NCBI GenBank assembly: GCA_045599185.1
Contig: JAZRVO010000029.1
Coordinates: 155,991-219,990 of the forward strand
DNA from: UBA1240 sp045599185
GTDB lineage: Bacteria; Spirochaetota; Spirochaetia; Treponematales; Treponemataceae
Length of the DNA: 64,000 nucleotides
Direction of reading: 5' to 3'
Shown here piece by piece: positions 1 through 8,922 of the stretch. The notes beneath the pieces are model-generated. The model searched no databases, was not told where the DNA came from, and saw nothing but the letters and a program-made list of their open reading frames with translations. A program made the translations under genes and the position numbers. Numbering within the stretch: position 1 is the first letter of the stretch; the number at the start of each line of letters is the position of its first letter.

Positions 1-1289
1 AAATTTACATGCCGGAAAACGAAAGCGCCGAAGCCGATTTTGTGTGCGAAATGATTCAGTCTATATGCATAACAGAACAGCGCAAATATGACGATTTCGG
101 CGTACTTATCCGCGCAAACACATTAAGCCGCGCACTTGAAGAAGCTTTCCTTCAGAACAACATTCCGTATACCATGAGCGGCGGAACGAGTTTTTACCAG
201 AGAAAGGAAATTAAGGACATTATCAGCTACCTGCGCGTAATTGCAAACCACGACGATGACATTAACCTTTTGCGAATCATTAACACGCCCCGGCGCGGTC
301 TTGGGCGCAAGGCAATTGAAGACATTTCTTCGGTAGCAACCGCCAACGACTGTTCCCTTTGGTGCGCAATAAAGTCGCTGCTGGCAGCAGAAACTGGCCG
401 GCCTGTTTTTGAAGAAGACTGCCTTTTTGCAGACGAAGCAGAAGAAAATATAAACAGCAATTTTGAAGATAATGCAGAAAATGGAAATAATGGAGATTCC
501 GGCGATATTTCAGATTCTTCAGCTAACAGCGAAAACGACGAAAACATTGACCAGAAAGAAATTGAAGCAGCCCAAAGCTATTCTGCAAAAATTTTCACCG
601 TGCCCAACCTTTTAAGCGAAAAAACCAAGGCCGAACTGGCAAGTTTTGTAAGTTTGATAGAAAGAAACCGGCAGACAATGCTTAGCGGCAAAGGCCTGGC
701 AAAAAAAATACGCGCCTTAACGGAAGAAATAAACTACTGGGATTTTCTGATTGCAGAAAACCCTAAAAGCGAAAAAGCCGCACGCTACAAGTTCCTCAAT
801 ATAGAAAGCCTTATAAACTCGGTGGAAGTTTGGGAAAACAACCCGGACAATTTTGACAGCGGACTTTTTGCCTACCTTAACCGCATTACCCTTCTTAGCC
901 GCGACGACATGGAAGACGATGCGCTTAAAGGCAAGGTAAACTTAATGACCATTCACGCGTCAAAAGGTCTGGAATTTCCGGTTGTGTTTATCGTCGGCTG
1001 CGAAGACGGAATTATTCCCCACGCAAGGTCGCTGGAAGAAGGCGACGGAAACGTGGAAGAAGAACGCAGGCTTTTTTACGTGGCAATTACGCGTGCCCGT
1101 GACAAGCTGTTTTTAAGCGCGTGCCGTCACCGGCGCAAAATGCAGTCTACCATAGAGTGTACGCCTTCGCCATTTTTGGACGAAATACCGAGCAATCTGG
1201 TAGAATACCACGAGCCGCAAACTCAGGTAGACGACCAGAGCGCACTGCAAATTCTTGAAAGAATGAAAGCCCGATTTGCAGGCAAATAG
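1..1289 (+). CDS. Rep/PcrA/UvrD-type DNA helicase, C-terminal part (5' end outside window)
   Basis: SF1A 3'-5' DNA helicase acting in replication restart or repair. The reading frame is open at base 1, so the Walker A half lies upstream of the window. Visible are the 2A/2B region (PYTMSGGTSFYQRKEIKD, then LLRIINTPRRGLG, very close to Rep), motif V (TIHASKGLEFPVVFIVGCED) and motif VI (EEERRLFYVAITRARDKLF). An acidic Asn/Asp/Ser/Glu-rich insertion of about 45 residues interrupts the 2B region (roughly 420-570 in the window). It is unusual for Rep and looks disordered. The protein ends shortly after motif VI without the long C-terminal tail of PcrA. Rep versus PcrA cannot be settled from this half. 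Confidence 0.93.
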   Translation, partial: IYMPENESAEADFVCEMIQSICITEQRKYDDFGVLIRANTLSRALEEAFLQNNIPYTMSGGTSFYQRKEIKDIISYLRVIANHDDDINLLRIINTPRRGLGRKAIEDISSVATANDCSLWCAIKSLLAAETGRPVFEEDCLFADEAEENINSNFEDNAENGNNGDSGDISDSSANSENDENIDQKEIEAAQSYSAKIFTVPNLLSEKTKAELASFVSLIERNRQTMLSGKGLAKKIRALTEEINYWDFLIAENPKSEKAARYKFLNIESLINSVEVWENNPDNFDSGLFAYLNRITLLSRDDMEDDALKGKVNLMTIHASKGLEFPVVFIVGCEDGIIPHARSLEEGDGNVEEERRLFYVAITRARDKLFLSACRHRRKMQSTIECTPSPFLDEIPSNLVEYHEPQTQVDDQSALQILERMKARFAGK

Positions 1290-1336
1290 CCCGTTCTGCC
1301 CTTCAGCCCGTTTCTGTAAATTTGTTTACGTTTCTG

Positions 1337-1397
1337 CCCTTCAGCCCGGTTGGTTTTGCGTGCATGGCGTGCCGGGTTGAAGGGTTTGCTCAAACCC
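1337..1397. repeat. Paired hairpins downstream of the helicase gene
   Basis: The intergenic stretch 1290-1584 holds two adjoining stem-loops. Arms 1337-1349 and 1372-1384 form a 13 bp stem with one G-T pair around a 22 base loop. gggttt (1382-1387) and aaaccc (1392-1397) form a second small stem that shares its first bases with the first. The sequence ctgcccttcagcccg occurs twice just before (about 1297 and 1335). There is no T-run, so this may be an RNA-stabilising element or a degenerate repeat rather than a clear terminator. Confidence 0.4.
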
Positions 1398-1584
1398 AAA
1401 AATGCCCTCTGCCTTACTTTTGCCTTATCCGCAGCAAGCGGGCTTTTCCGGCAGCAGCATTTATACATGTAAAAAAGAAAAACAGTAAAAAAAATTGCTA
1501 AAAATTCGCAAAATTTGATATAAAAAACACAGCTTTGCCCTTAATCTTTAGTATAGAGAGAATATTTTTTCCGGAGGAACAGAA

Positions 1585-4500
1585 TTGCAAGGCAATCAGT
1601 GTAGTGGTTATTTTACCAAATTAGATGGCGAAGATTTTTACAAAATTGAAAATTACAACCAGATGGACGACTTTTTCATGACGATTACAAGCTCGTCAGA
1701 CATCTGGAACTTCTGCTGGTCTCAGGGCGGCATTACGGCCGGCCGAATTGACTGTGACCACGCAATTTTTCCGTACTATACCGCCGATAAAGTGCAGGAC
1801 GCCGCAGGTTATACCGGCCCGTACACCCTTATTGCCGTAGAAACCGCAGGCAGTACCGAAATATGGGAACCATTTGCAAAACTGCGCCCGGCAGAAATGT
1901 TTGAAAAAGCCAAGAACGGCAAGGGACTGGCAATTGTACGCAACATTTACAAAAACATTTCAGGCACAAAAGTCTGGTTTGAAGAAATAAACAACAACCT
2001 TCAGCTTTCATTCCGCTACGGCTGGACAAGTTCTGCCAAATACGGGCTTGTACGCATGGCAAAAATTGAAAACCTTGGCAGCGACAAAAAAGAGATTGCT
2101 GTTCTTGACGGCTGCCAGAACATTTTACCGGCATGCTGTACTGCGGATTTTCAGAACAGCAACAGCGTACTGCTTGACGCTTACAAAAAAACCGAAATTT
2201 CAGACCAGATTGCGCTTTTTTCCGTTTCTTCAATTGTTACGGACAAAGCCGAACCGAACGAAGGCCTTTTTGCCAATACCTGCTGGTTCAGCTTTGAAAG
2301 CCCACTGCTGCTTGACAAACAGACCCCGGAAAATTTCTGCAACTATCTGCTTAAAAATCCGCGCACCGACCTTGCAAAACTCGCCGGAGACTTTACGGAT
2401 TCGGTCTATGCAGAAGGCGTAAACGGCAAGCGCCCGGCATGTTTTACCCTTAAAGCCTACGATTTAGGTGCAAAAGAAACCCAAAACTGGTTCATGGTTT
2501 TTGATACCAGCCTTGACGCTACACGCGCGGAAAGCCTTAAAAATTCAATTAAAAACCGCAGCGCCGCCACTGCCGACCTTGTTGCCGACATTGAAGCCGG
2601 CGTGCAGCTTATGCAGCAGTACATTGCCGCAGCCGACGGCGTGCAGAAAACCCAAAACCAGATGGTTTGTGCCCACCACAGTGCCAACGTTATGTTCAAC
2701 GTAATGCGCGGCGGCATTTTTGCAAATCAGGGAAAAATTCAGGCAAGCGATTTCATCGATTTTGTAAAAATCCGCAATTTTGCAAAGGCAGAAGCCGCAC
2801 GGCAGATGATTGGCGCAAAAGCAGGAACAGAGGATTTTTCAAAAGTTTACCTGCTTAACGAAGAACTTTTGGACGCAGCAAAACAAAGCGGCGACATGCA
2901 GCTTGTGCGCCTTGCAACCGAATACATGCCGATAACATTCTCTCGCCGCCACGGAGACCCGAGTCGTCCGTGGAACAGATTCAACATCAAGCTGCGGGAT
3001 GAAAACCAGAACCCGATTTTGAACTACGAAGGCAACTGGCGCGACATTTTCCAGAACTGGGAAGCCCTTGCATGGTCTTATCCTTCATACATCAAGCAGA
3101 TGTACAGCAAATTCTTAAATGCCACCACAATTGACGGCTTTAACCCTTACCACATAAGCAAGGCAGGCCTTAACTGGGAAGAACCGGACCCGGACAACCC
3201 ATGGGCACAGATTGGCTACTGGGGCGATCACCAGATTATTTATCTTTGCAAGCTTCTGGAATTTTACAAGGCATACAAGCCTGCTGAACTTTTAAAGGAA
3301 ATTAACGAACCTGTATATTCAACAGCAAACGTGCCTTACCGCATCAAAAGCTTTTCAGAAATTTGCCAGAATCCGCGCAGCACAATTCTGTTTGACCGTG
3401 ATTTAAGCGAAAAACTGAAAGACAACGCAAAAAAATACGGCACCGATGCCAAGCTTTGGAGCGACGAACAGAACCAGCCGGTTTTGCAGAGTTTTTCTAC
3501 CAAGGTATTGCAGCTGCTTATAGGCAAGCTTTGCAACTTTGTACCAGGCGGCGGAATTTGGCTTAATACCCAGCGCCCTGAATGGAACGATGCAAACAAC
3601 GCACTTGCCGGTTACGGACTTTCTGTTGTAACACTCTGCTACATTAACCGTTTCCTTAACTTTTTAATAAAACTTTACGGCGACTGCAACGCAGCAGTTG
3701 AAATTGATTCAACTGTATGGGAATGCTTTGAACAGCTGGGCAAACTTTTTGCAGAATGCGATGCACTTAAATGTGCCAAAGACGAAAAACTTCGCTACGC
3801 ATTTGTAAGCAAGGCCGGCACATTATTTGAAGCAGAACGCACTTCGCTTTATGCAAAAGGCTTTGCACGCAAAAACGTAAAAACCGAAAGTGCAGAACTC
3901 GTGCGCATTCTTGAAACAATTCAGAAAGCCGTAAGCACCACAATCATGCTTAACAAGCGCGACGACGGTCTTTTCCATTCTTACAACACAATGAAAATTG
4001 GCAGCGACAGCATAGAATTAAGCTACCTGCAGGAAATGCTTGAAGGACAGGTTGCAATTTTAAGCAGCGGCGCACTTGCAACGGCAAAAGAAGTTATAGA
4101 ACTTGTAAACGCCCTTAAAAAAAGTGCCCTTTACGAACCGCGCCAGAATTCGTACATGCTGTACCCTAACAAAAAACTGCCGCATTTCTGCAACAAAAAC
4201 ACAATTCCGGCAGACCCAACCGCCCAAAACGCAATTGAACAGCTTAAAGGCACGCTCAATTTTGAAAGCGGCCGGGTAATTTTAAAAGACTGCAACGGCA
4301 ATTACCACTTCAACGGCGAATTCCGCAACAAGGAAGCCGTAACAAACATTCTGAACAGTCTTGACGGCGCAGAAAAACTGAACGACGAACAGAAACAGAC
4401 AGTTCTTGCACTTTACGAACACACATTCAGGCACCAGAACTTTTTGGGTCGTTCGGGCACATTCTTTGCCTACGAAGGTCTGGGCAGCATTTACTGGCAC

Positions 4501-5019
4501 ATGGTTGCAAAACTGCTGCTTGCCGTAGAAGAAAACATTCCGCTCGGCACAAGCGATGCAGAAAAAGCAGAACTTACAGCCCTTTACTACGACATTCAGA
4601 AAGGCATCGGCTTCAACAAGCAGCCTGAAATTTACGGCGCATTCCCTGCCGACCCTTATTCACACACACCGCACCTGCAGGGTGCAAAACAGCCGGGCAT
4701 GACAGGTCAGGTAAAAGAAGAAATTCTTTGCCGCTGGAAGGAACTTGGCCTTTACATTGAAGACGGCAAGGCAGGCTTTAAGCCCGAATTCTTAAAAGCC
4801 GAAGAATTTGACGCAGACGGCAAGCTTGAGTTTACCTGGTGCGGCGTAAATGTATGCTACGTTATGCAAAAAACCGGTGCCGAAAAAGGCATGCAGGTAA
4901 CTTATGCCGGCGGCAAAACCGAAAAAATTTCGGACACATGCCAGTTAACAGGCGCATTAAGCACCCAGCTGTTTAACCGCAGCGGCGAAATTAGCCAGAT
5001 TACCGTTTACCTTGCATAA
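1585..5019 (+). CDS. Large beta-glucan oligosaccharide phosphorylase (GH94/GH149/GH161 clan)
   Basis: Probably reversible phosphorolysis of beta-glucan oligosaccharides to glucose 1-phosphate in the cytoplasm; no signal peptide is seen. The 1144-residue length fits the large inverting phosphorylases (GH149, GH161 and the GH94 1,2-beta-oligoglucan enzymes, about 1100) and not the roughly 800-residue cellobiose phosphorylases. The N-terminal half carries the beta-sandwich region. The (alpha/alpha)6 barrel has IGYWGDHQIIYL and the likely catalytic-acid motif PEWNDANNALAGYG (Asp about 669). A TTG start is chosen because ccggaggaac sits just upstream and no better start aligns with it. Substrate linkage (beta-1,3 or beta-1,2) cannot be read from sequence. 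The GH3 glucosidase downstream supports glucan use. Its transcript ends at a strong terminator before the esterase gene. Confidence 0.82.
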   Translation: MQGNQCSGYFTKLDGEDFYKIENYNQMDDFFMTITSSSDIWNFCWSQGGITAGRIDCDHAIFPYYTADKVQDAAGYTGPYTLIAVETAGSTEIWEPFAKLRPAEMFEKAKNGKGLAIVRNIYKNISGTKVWFEEINNNLQLSFRYGWTSSAKYGLVRMAKIENLGSDKKEIAVLDGCQNILPACCTADFQNSNSVLLDAYKKTEISDQIALFSVSSIVTDKAEPNEGLFANTCWFSFESPLLLDKQTPENFCNYLLKNPRTDLAKLAGDFTDSVYAEGVNGKRPACFTLKAYDLGAKETQNWFMVFDTSLDATRAESLKNSIKNRSAATADLVADIEAGVQLMQQYIAAADGVQKTQNQMVCAHHSANVMFNVMRGGIFANQGKIQASDFIDFVKIRNFAKAEAARQMIGAKAGTEDFSKVYLLNEELLDAAKQSGDMQLVRLATEYMPITFSRRHGDPSRPWNRFNIKLRDENQNPILNYEGNWRDIFQNWEALAWSYPSYIKQMYSKFLNATTIDGFNPYHISKAGLNWEEPDPDNPWAQIGYWGDHQIIYLCKLLEFYKAYKPAELLKEINEPVYSTANVPYRIKSFSEICQNPRSTILFDRDLSEKLKDNAKKYGTDAKLWSDEQNQPVLQSFSTKVLQLLIGKLCNFVPGGGIWLNTQRPEWNDANNALAGYGLSVVTLCYINRFLNFLIKLYGDCNAAVEIDSTVWECFEQLGKLFAECDALKCAKDEKLRYAFVSKAGTLFEAERTSLYAKGFARKNVKTESAELVRILETIQKAVSTTIMLNKRDDGLFHSYNTMKIGSDSIELSYLQEMLEGQVAILSSGALATAKEVIELVNALKKSALYEPRQNSYMLYPNKKLPHFCNKNTIPADPTAQNAIEQLKGTLNFESGRVILKDCNGNYHFNGEFRNKEAVTNILNSLDGAEKLNDEQKQTVLALYEHTFRHQNFLGRSGTFFAYEGLGSIYWHMVAKLLLAVEENIPLGTSDAEKAELTALYYDIQKGIGFNKQPEIYGAFPADPYSHTPHLQGAKQPGMTGQVKEEILCRWKELGLYIEDGKAGFKPEFLKAEEFDADGKLEFTWCGVNVCYVMQKTGAEKGMQVTYAGGKTEKISDTCQLTGALSTQLFNRSGEISQITVYLA

Positions 5020-5038
5020 ACAGCCGCAAAACTAAACC

Positions 5039-5079
5039 AAAAGCCGCAAGCTGAAAAAAAACAGCCTGCGGCTTTTTTT
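5039..5079 (+). terminator. Rho-independent terminator after the phosphorylase gene
   Basis: A 15 bp stem with one mismatch (aaaagccgcaagctg paired with cagcctgcggctttt) around an A-rich loop, followed by a T-run to 5079. It separates the phosphorylase from the esterase-GH3 pair. Confidence 0.9.
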
Positions 5080-5126
5080 GTAATTTTTCAAAATTCTGCA
5101 TTCAGGCTGAACAGCAAAAATATAAT

Positions 5127-5155
5127 TTTACGTAATAAAAAATTAGCAATATAAT
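5127..5155 (+). promoter_or_regulatory. Putative sigma-70 promoter of esterase-GH3, start-proximal
   Basis: tttacg (5127-5132), 17 bp spacer, tataat (5150-5155). The ATG follows 6 bases after the -10, so transcription would begin at or next to the start codon and give a leaderless mRNA. Confidence 0.55.
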
Positions 5156-5161
5156 GGAAAT

Positions 5162-6043
5162 ATGTCACAAATTACTGATGAAATTAGAAAATCCTTTAAG
5201 GCTGGCGATGACATTCGCGATGCCGGATTGACAACACCGGACGATATTACCCGGTTTGACAACATTTTTTACGGTTCAAACCGCGACTGGCAGAAACTGG
5301 ACGTGTACCGCCCGGCCGGCAGCGGCAGCAGGCTTTTGCCGGTAATAGTAAGCGTACATGGCGGCGCGTGGACTTACGGCGACAAAGAACGCTATCAGTT
5401 TTACTGCATGAACCTTGCCCAGCGCGGATTTGCCGTTGTTAATTTTACTTACCGCCTTATGCCGGAATTTAAATTTCCGGCCCAGCTTGAAGACACGAAC
5501 CTTGTTTTTGCGTGGATTTTGGAAAACGCGGAAAAATATGGTTTTGACGTAAAAAACATTTTTGCCCTTGGCGATTCTGCCGGCGGACATTTGCTTTGTC
5601 TTTACACTTCAATCTGCACAAATGCTGAATATGCTGCAAATTACCAGTTTAAAGTGCCGCAAAACCTTGCATTAAAAGCAGTTGCGCTAAACTGCGGCGT
5701 ATACACCCGTAAAAAAGGCGAATCGGAACAGGACGATTTGCTTATGGCAGAACTTTTGCCCAATGGCGGCACGGAAGAAGAATTCAAACTGATTTCGGCC
5801 GTGGATTACGTTACGGACAAATTTGTGCCTTCCTTTGTGATGACGGCAAATCAGGACTTTTTAAAAAGCCAGGCACCGGTTTTGGTAAACAGGCTTATGG
5901 AAGTAAACGTGCCTTTTACCTTCCGGTTTTACGGTACGGACAAAAATCCGCTGGGGCATGTTTTTCACTGCGACATAAAAAGTGCCGCTGCAAAACTTTG
6001 CAACGACGAAGAATGTGAATTTTTCAAAAAATACATAGACTGA
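5162..6043 (+). CDS. Alpha/beta-hydrolase esterase (HSL/BD-FAE-like)
   Basis: Serine carboxylesterase of 293 residues, cytoplasmic (no signal peptide). It has the oxyanion-hole motif VHGGAW (His66-Gly67-Gly68), the nucleophile elbow LGDSAGG (Ser139), a likely catalytic Asp in NQDF (Asp232) and His in LGHVFH (His266). The fold resembles acetyl-xylan or feruloyl esterase-like hydrolases. It lies 14 bp before the GH3 gene on the same strand, so the two are probably one transcript and this enzyme may remove acyl groups from imported oligosaccharides (inference). There is no SD; the start is set by the -10 box immediately upstream. Confidence 0.88.
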   Translation: MSQITDEIRKSFKAGDDIRDAGLTTPDDITRFDNIFYGSNRDWQKLDVYRPAGSGSRLLPVIVSVHGGAWTYGDKERYQFYCMNLAQRGFAVVNFTYRLMPEFKFPAQLEDTNLVFAWILENAEKYGFDVKNIFALGDSAGGHLLCLYTSICTNAEYAANYQFKVPQNLALKAVALNCGVYTRKKGESEQDDLLMAELLPNGGTEEEFKLISAVDYVTDKFVPSFVMTANQDFLKSQAPVLVNRLMEVNVPFTFRFYGTDKNPLGHVFHCDIKSAAAKLCNDEECEFFKKYID

Positions 6044-6057
6044 CAGAGAGGTTTTAG

Positions 6058-8622
6058 ATGAGTGAATTTTACGCAGACACAAGCGATGCAGTAACCGAAC
6101 TTGAGAAAAAAAATCAGGCAACAATACGTTCGCTTGCAGGTGAATGTTTTGTATTGCTGGAAAACGACGGAATTTTGCCGCTGAAACAGGACACAAAAAA
6201 AATTGCCCTGTTTGGAAGTGGCGCACGCCACACAATCAAGGGCGGCACTGGTTCTGGCGACGTAAACACACGCGAAATTATAAGCATTTATCAGGGGTTA
6301 AAAGCAGAAGGCTACCAGATTACCACCGAAGCCCTTCTGGATAAATACGATGCTGTTTTGAAGCAGTCAGAAATTGACTATCAGGCTTTCGTAAAAAAAG
6401 AATGCGAAGAATTCCATAAAAACGAAGTTGCAGTTCTGTTTGAATCGCCCTACAAGCAGCCTGAATGGGCAAAAATTACTGAAAGCGACATAGAAAATGC
6501 TGAATGTGAAGTTGCAGTTTACGTAATTTCGCGCAATTCAGGCGAAGGTGCAGACCGCTACAACAAAAAAGGCGACTATTATTTAAGCGACATTGAAAGC
6601 GAAAACCTTGATTTTTTACGTAAAAAATACAAAAAACTTATAATTCTGCTTAACATTGGCGGAATTATTGACGCAAGCCAGATTAAGGCTGTAAATGCAA
6701 ATGCCGTTCTGCTTATTGGACAGACTGGTAACATTGGCGGTTACGTTGTTGCCGACGTTCTTGCCGGTAAACAGATTCCTTCCGGCCGTTTAACGGACAC
6801 CTGGGCTGCAAAATACGAAGATTATCCAAGTTCGGCAACTTTCAGCCACAACAACGGCAACATTGACGATGAATTTTATACTGAAGGCGTGTTTGTCGGC
6901 TACCGTTATTTTGACACTTTCGGTGTTCAGCCTGTTTACCCTTTCGGTTATGGCAAAAACTACACCAGCTTTACCCAGGAAATTGTAAAGGCAAGCGCAG
7001 ACGCCCGGAAAGTTTGCCTTGAAGTGAAAGTTACCAACACCGGCGACACTTTCAGCGGAAAGGACGTTGTGCAGGTTTACGTTTCTGCACCCGGCGAAAA
7101 CAAGCCTTTTCAGGAACTGAAGGCTTTTGCAAAAACAAAGCTTTTGGCACCAAAGCAAAGCGAAACCGTAAAACTTTCCTTTGATACGGCAAGCGCCGCT
7201 TCTTACTGCCAGAAATGCGCAAGCTGGGTTTTAGCCAAGGGTGAATATATTGTACGCGCCGGACAGGATTCCCGCTGTACAAAAGTTGCCGCTGTTTTCA
7301 GCCTGAACGATGATGCCGTATGCCAGAAACTTAAAAACTGCTTCGGTACTCCTGTAGACTTGAAGGAAATTACAGCACCGGCAAACGTTGCAGTTCCAGC
7401 CGGCATCTGCAACGACACTGCAAGCGCACCGCATTTTGAAATTGATGCAAAATCAATTGAATGCAAGGTTGCAGAATATCAGGGAAAACGCCCAATTTTG
7501 AAAGATACGAACCCGGGCAAAACAATCACACTGGACGACGTAATTGCAAAAAAAGCAACGGTTGAAGAACTTGCTGCCCAGCTTACAGTTGAAGAAATGG
7601 CAGATTTCTGCTGTGGTACGGCACGCAACCGCACAAGCAAAAAATCAGTCATCGGTTCATCATGGCGCCATATTCCGGGTGTTGCTGCCGAAACTTCTGA
7701 AATTCTTTCAGAAACACGCAACGTGCCGTGGACTTCGCTGGTGGACGGTCCTGCTGGCCTGCGCATTACGCCGCACTTTAAGGTTGACAGAAAAACCGGC
7801 GAAGTTTTGCCCGGCGGCGAAGTTTTCGGTACATTCTTCAATCCTTTCCCTGCCGATACGCCTGAAGACGCAATTGACTATTACCAGTATTGCAGCGCCA
7901 TTCCGATTGCAACAACGCTTGCCAATTCATGGAACATGGAACTTCTGGAAGAAATGGGAAAAGTTGTGGGCGCAGAAATGAAAAAGTTTAAGGCACATTT
8001 CTGGCTTGCACCGGGTATGAACATTCACCGCAATCCGCTTTGCGGCCGCAACTTTGAATATTATTCGGAAGATCCCCTTGTTTCCGGCAAATGTGCCGCC
8101 GCAGACACAAAGGGCGTTCAGTCTTTTGCCGGTCAGGGAACAACAATAAAGCACTTTGCCGCCAACAATCAGGAAGACAACCGCAACTACTGCAACAACC
8201 ACATGAGTGAACGTGCCCTGCGTGAAATTTACATTAAGGGTTTTGAAATTGCGGTTAAAGAATCACAGCCCTATTCAATCATGACAAGCTACAACCTTAT
8301 AAACGGCATTCACACCGCCAACAGCTACGATTTGATTCAAAGTGCGGCACGTGATGAATGGGGTTTTGAAGGCGTAATCATGACGGACTGGTATTCAAGC
8401 CAGGATACCAGCTTTATGAACAATTACAAAACCAAGTACACATGGTCTTCTAGCGTTCAGTGCATTAAGGCCGGTAACGACTGGCAGATGCCGGGCTGCG
8501 AAGACAATATTGAAGACATTATTGCCGGTGTTGCCAAAGGCGACGAAATTACCCTTGGCGATTTGCAGTTTTGTACCTGCAACATTTTGCGCGTAATTGC
8601 CAAAATTGCGGCCAACAGCTGA
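6058..8622 (+). CDS. GH3 beta-glucosidase with permuted domain order
   Basis: Glycoside hydrolase family 3, 854 residues, no signal peptide. The usual order is reversed. The alpha/beta sandwich domain (FVLLENDGILPL near residue 30, KGGTGSGDVN near 65) comes first. A fibronectin III-like domain follows (about 305-420), then a linker with LTVEEMADFCCG. The TIM-barrel domain is last (about 505-830), with LVDGPAGLR, GRNFEYYSEDP, TIKHFAANNQE and the nucleophile motif IMTDW (Asp777). Such permuted GH3 enzymes are known from gut Firmicutes such as Ruminococcus and Butyrivibrio. The start is preceded by agagaggtttt. It probably trims glucosides whose products feed the upstream phosphorylase pathway. 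Confidence 0.94.
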   Translation: MSEFYADTSDAVTELEKKNQATIRSLAGECFVLLENDGILPLKQDTKKIALFGSGARHTIKGGTGSGDVNTREIISIYQGLKAEGYQITTEALLDKYDAVLKQSEIDYQAFVKKECEEFHKNEVAVLFESPYKQPEWAKITESDIENAECEVAVYVISRNSGEGADRYNKKGDYYLSDIESENLDFLRKKYKKLIILLNIGGIIDASQIKAVNANAVLLIGQTGNIGGYVVADVLAGKQIPSGRLTDTWAAKYEDYPSSATFSHNNGNIDDEFYTEGVFVGYRYFDTFGVQPVYPFGYGKNYTSFTQEIVKASADARKVCLEVKVTNTGDTFSGKDVVQVYVSAPGENKPFQELKAFAKTKLLAPKQSETVKLSFDTASAASYCQKCASWVLAKGEYIVRAGQDSRCTKVAAVFSLNDDAVCQKLKNCFGTPVDLKEITAPANVAVPAGICNDTASAPHFEIDAKSIECKVAEYQGKRPILKDTNPGKTITLDDVIAKKATVEELAAQLTVEEMADFCCGTARNRTSKKSVIGSSWRHIPGVAAETSEILSETRNVPWTSLVDGPAGLRITPHFKVDRKTGEVLPGGEVFGTFFNPFPADTPEDAIDYYQYCSAIPIATTLANSWNMELLEEMGKVVGAEMKKFKAHFWLAPGMNIHRNPLCGRNFEYYSEDPLVSGKCAAADTKGVQSFAGQGTTIKHFAANNQEDNRNYCNNHMSERALREIYIKGFEIAVKESQPYSIMTSYNLINGIHTANSYDLIQSAARDEWGFEGVIMTDWYSSQDTSFMNNYKTKYTWSSSVQCIKAGNDWQMPGCEDNIEDIIAGVAKGDEITLGDLQFCTCNILRVIAKIAANS

Positions 8623-8716
8623 TTTTTTGCAGCAATAATTTTTGAGTAACGTGAACGGCACGGTTTTATTGAAAAATTTCATTGAAAAACGTACCGTTAA
8701 TGATGAATGCTTTAAT

Positions 8717-8771
8717 AGCCCTTGCAAACGGCAGTTTTAATTGAATTTTAACGCCGCCTGCAAGGGCTTTT
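8717..8771 (+). terminator. Terminator after GH3
   Basis: Perfect 10 bp arms agcccttgca (8717-8726) and tgcaagggct (8759-8768) followed by a short T-run. An additional imperfect stem (aacggcacggtttt with aaaaacgtaccgtt) lies just upstream at about 8652-8700. Confidence 0.75.
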
Positions 8772-8886
8772 GCTATTTGTTTTGTCGCTAACTGTTGCTT
8801 GATATAGGCAAAAAACTACGCCCATTTTTCTATAAGTTCAGCATGACGGATGTGCTGCGTGCATGGTTTTGATACATTGATTTTAC

Positions 8887-8915
8887 TTGTAAAGCACCGG
8901 CAGATGGTGTAAATT
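8887..8915 (+). promoter_or_regulatory. Putative start-proximal promoter of the CDF transporter gene
   Basis: ttgtaa (8887-8892), 17 bp spacer, taaatt (8910-8915), then 7 bases to the ATG at 8923. No SD is present, so a leaderless transcript is suggested. Confidence 0.45.
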
Positions 8916-8922
8916 CTTTTAT

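Noticed and set aside
8772..8922. Metal-responsive riboswitch before the CDF gene
   Set aside because: The likely promoter lies 7 bases before the start codon, leaving no leader for a riboswitch, and no conserved structure is seen.
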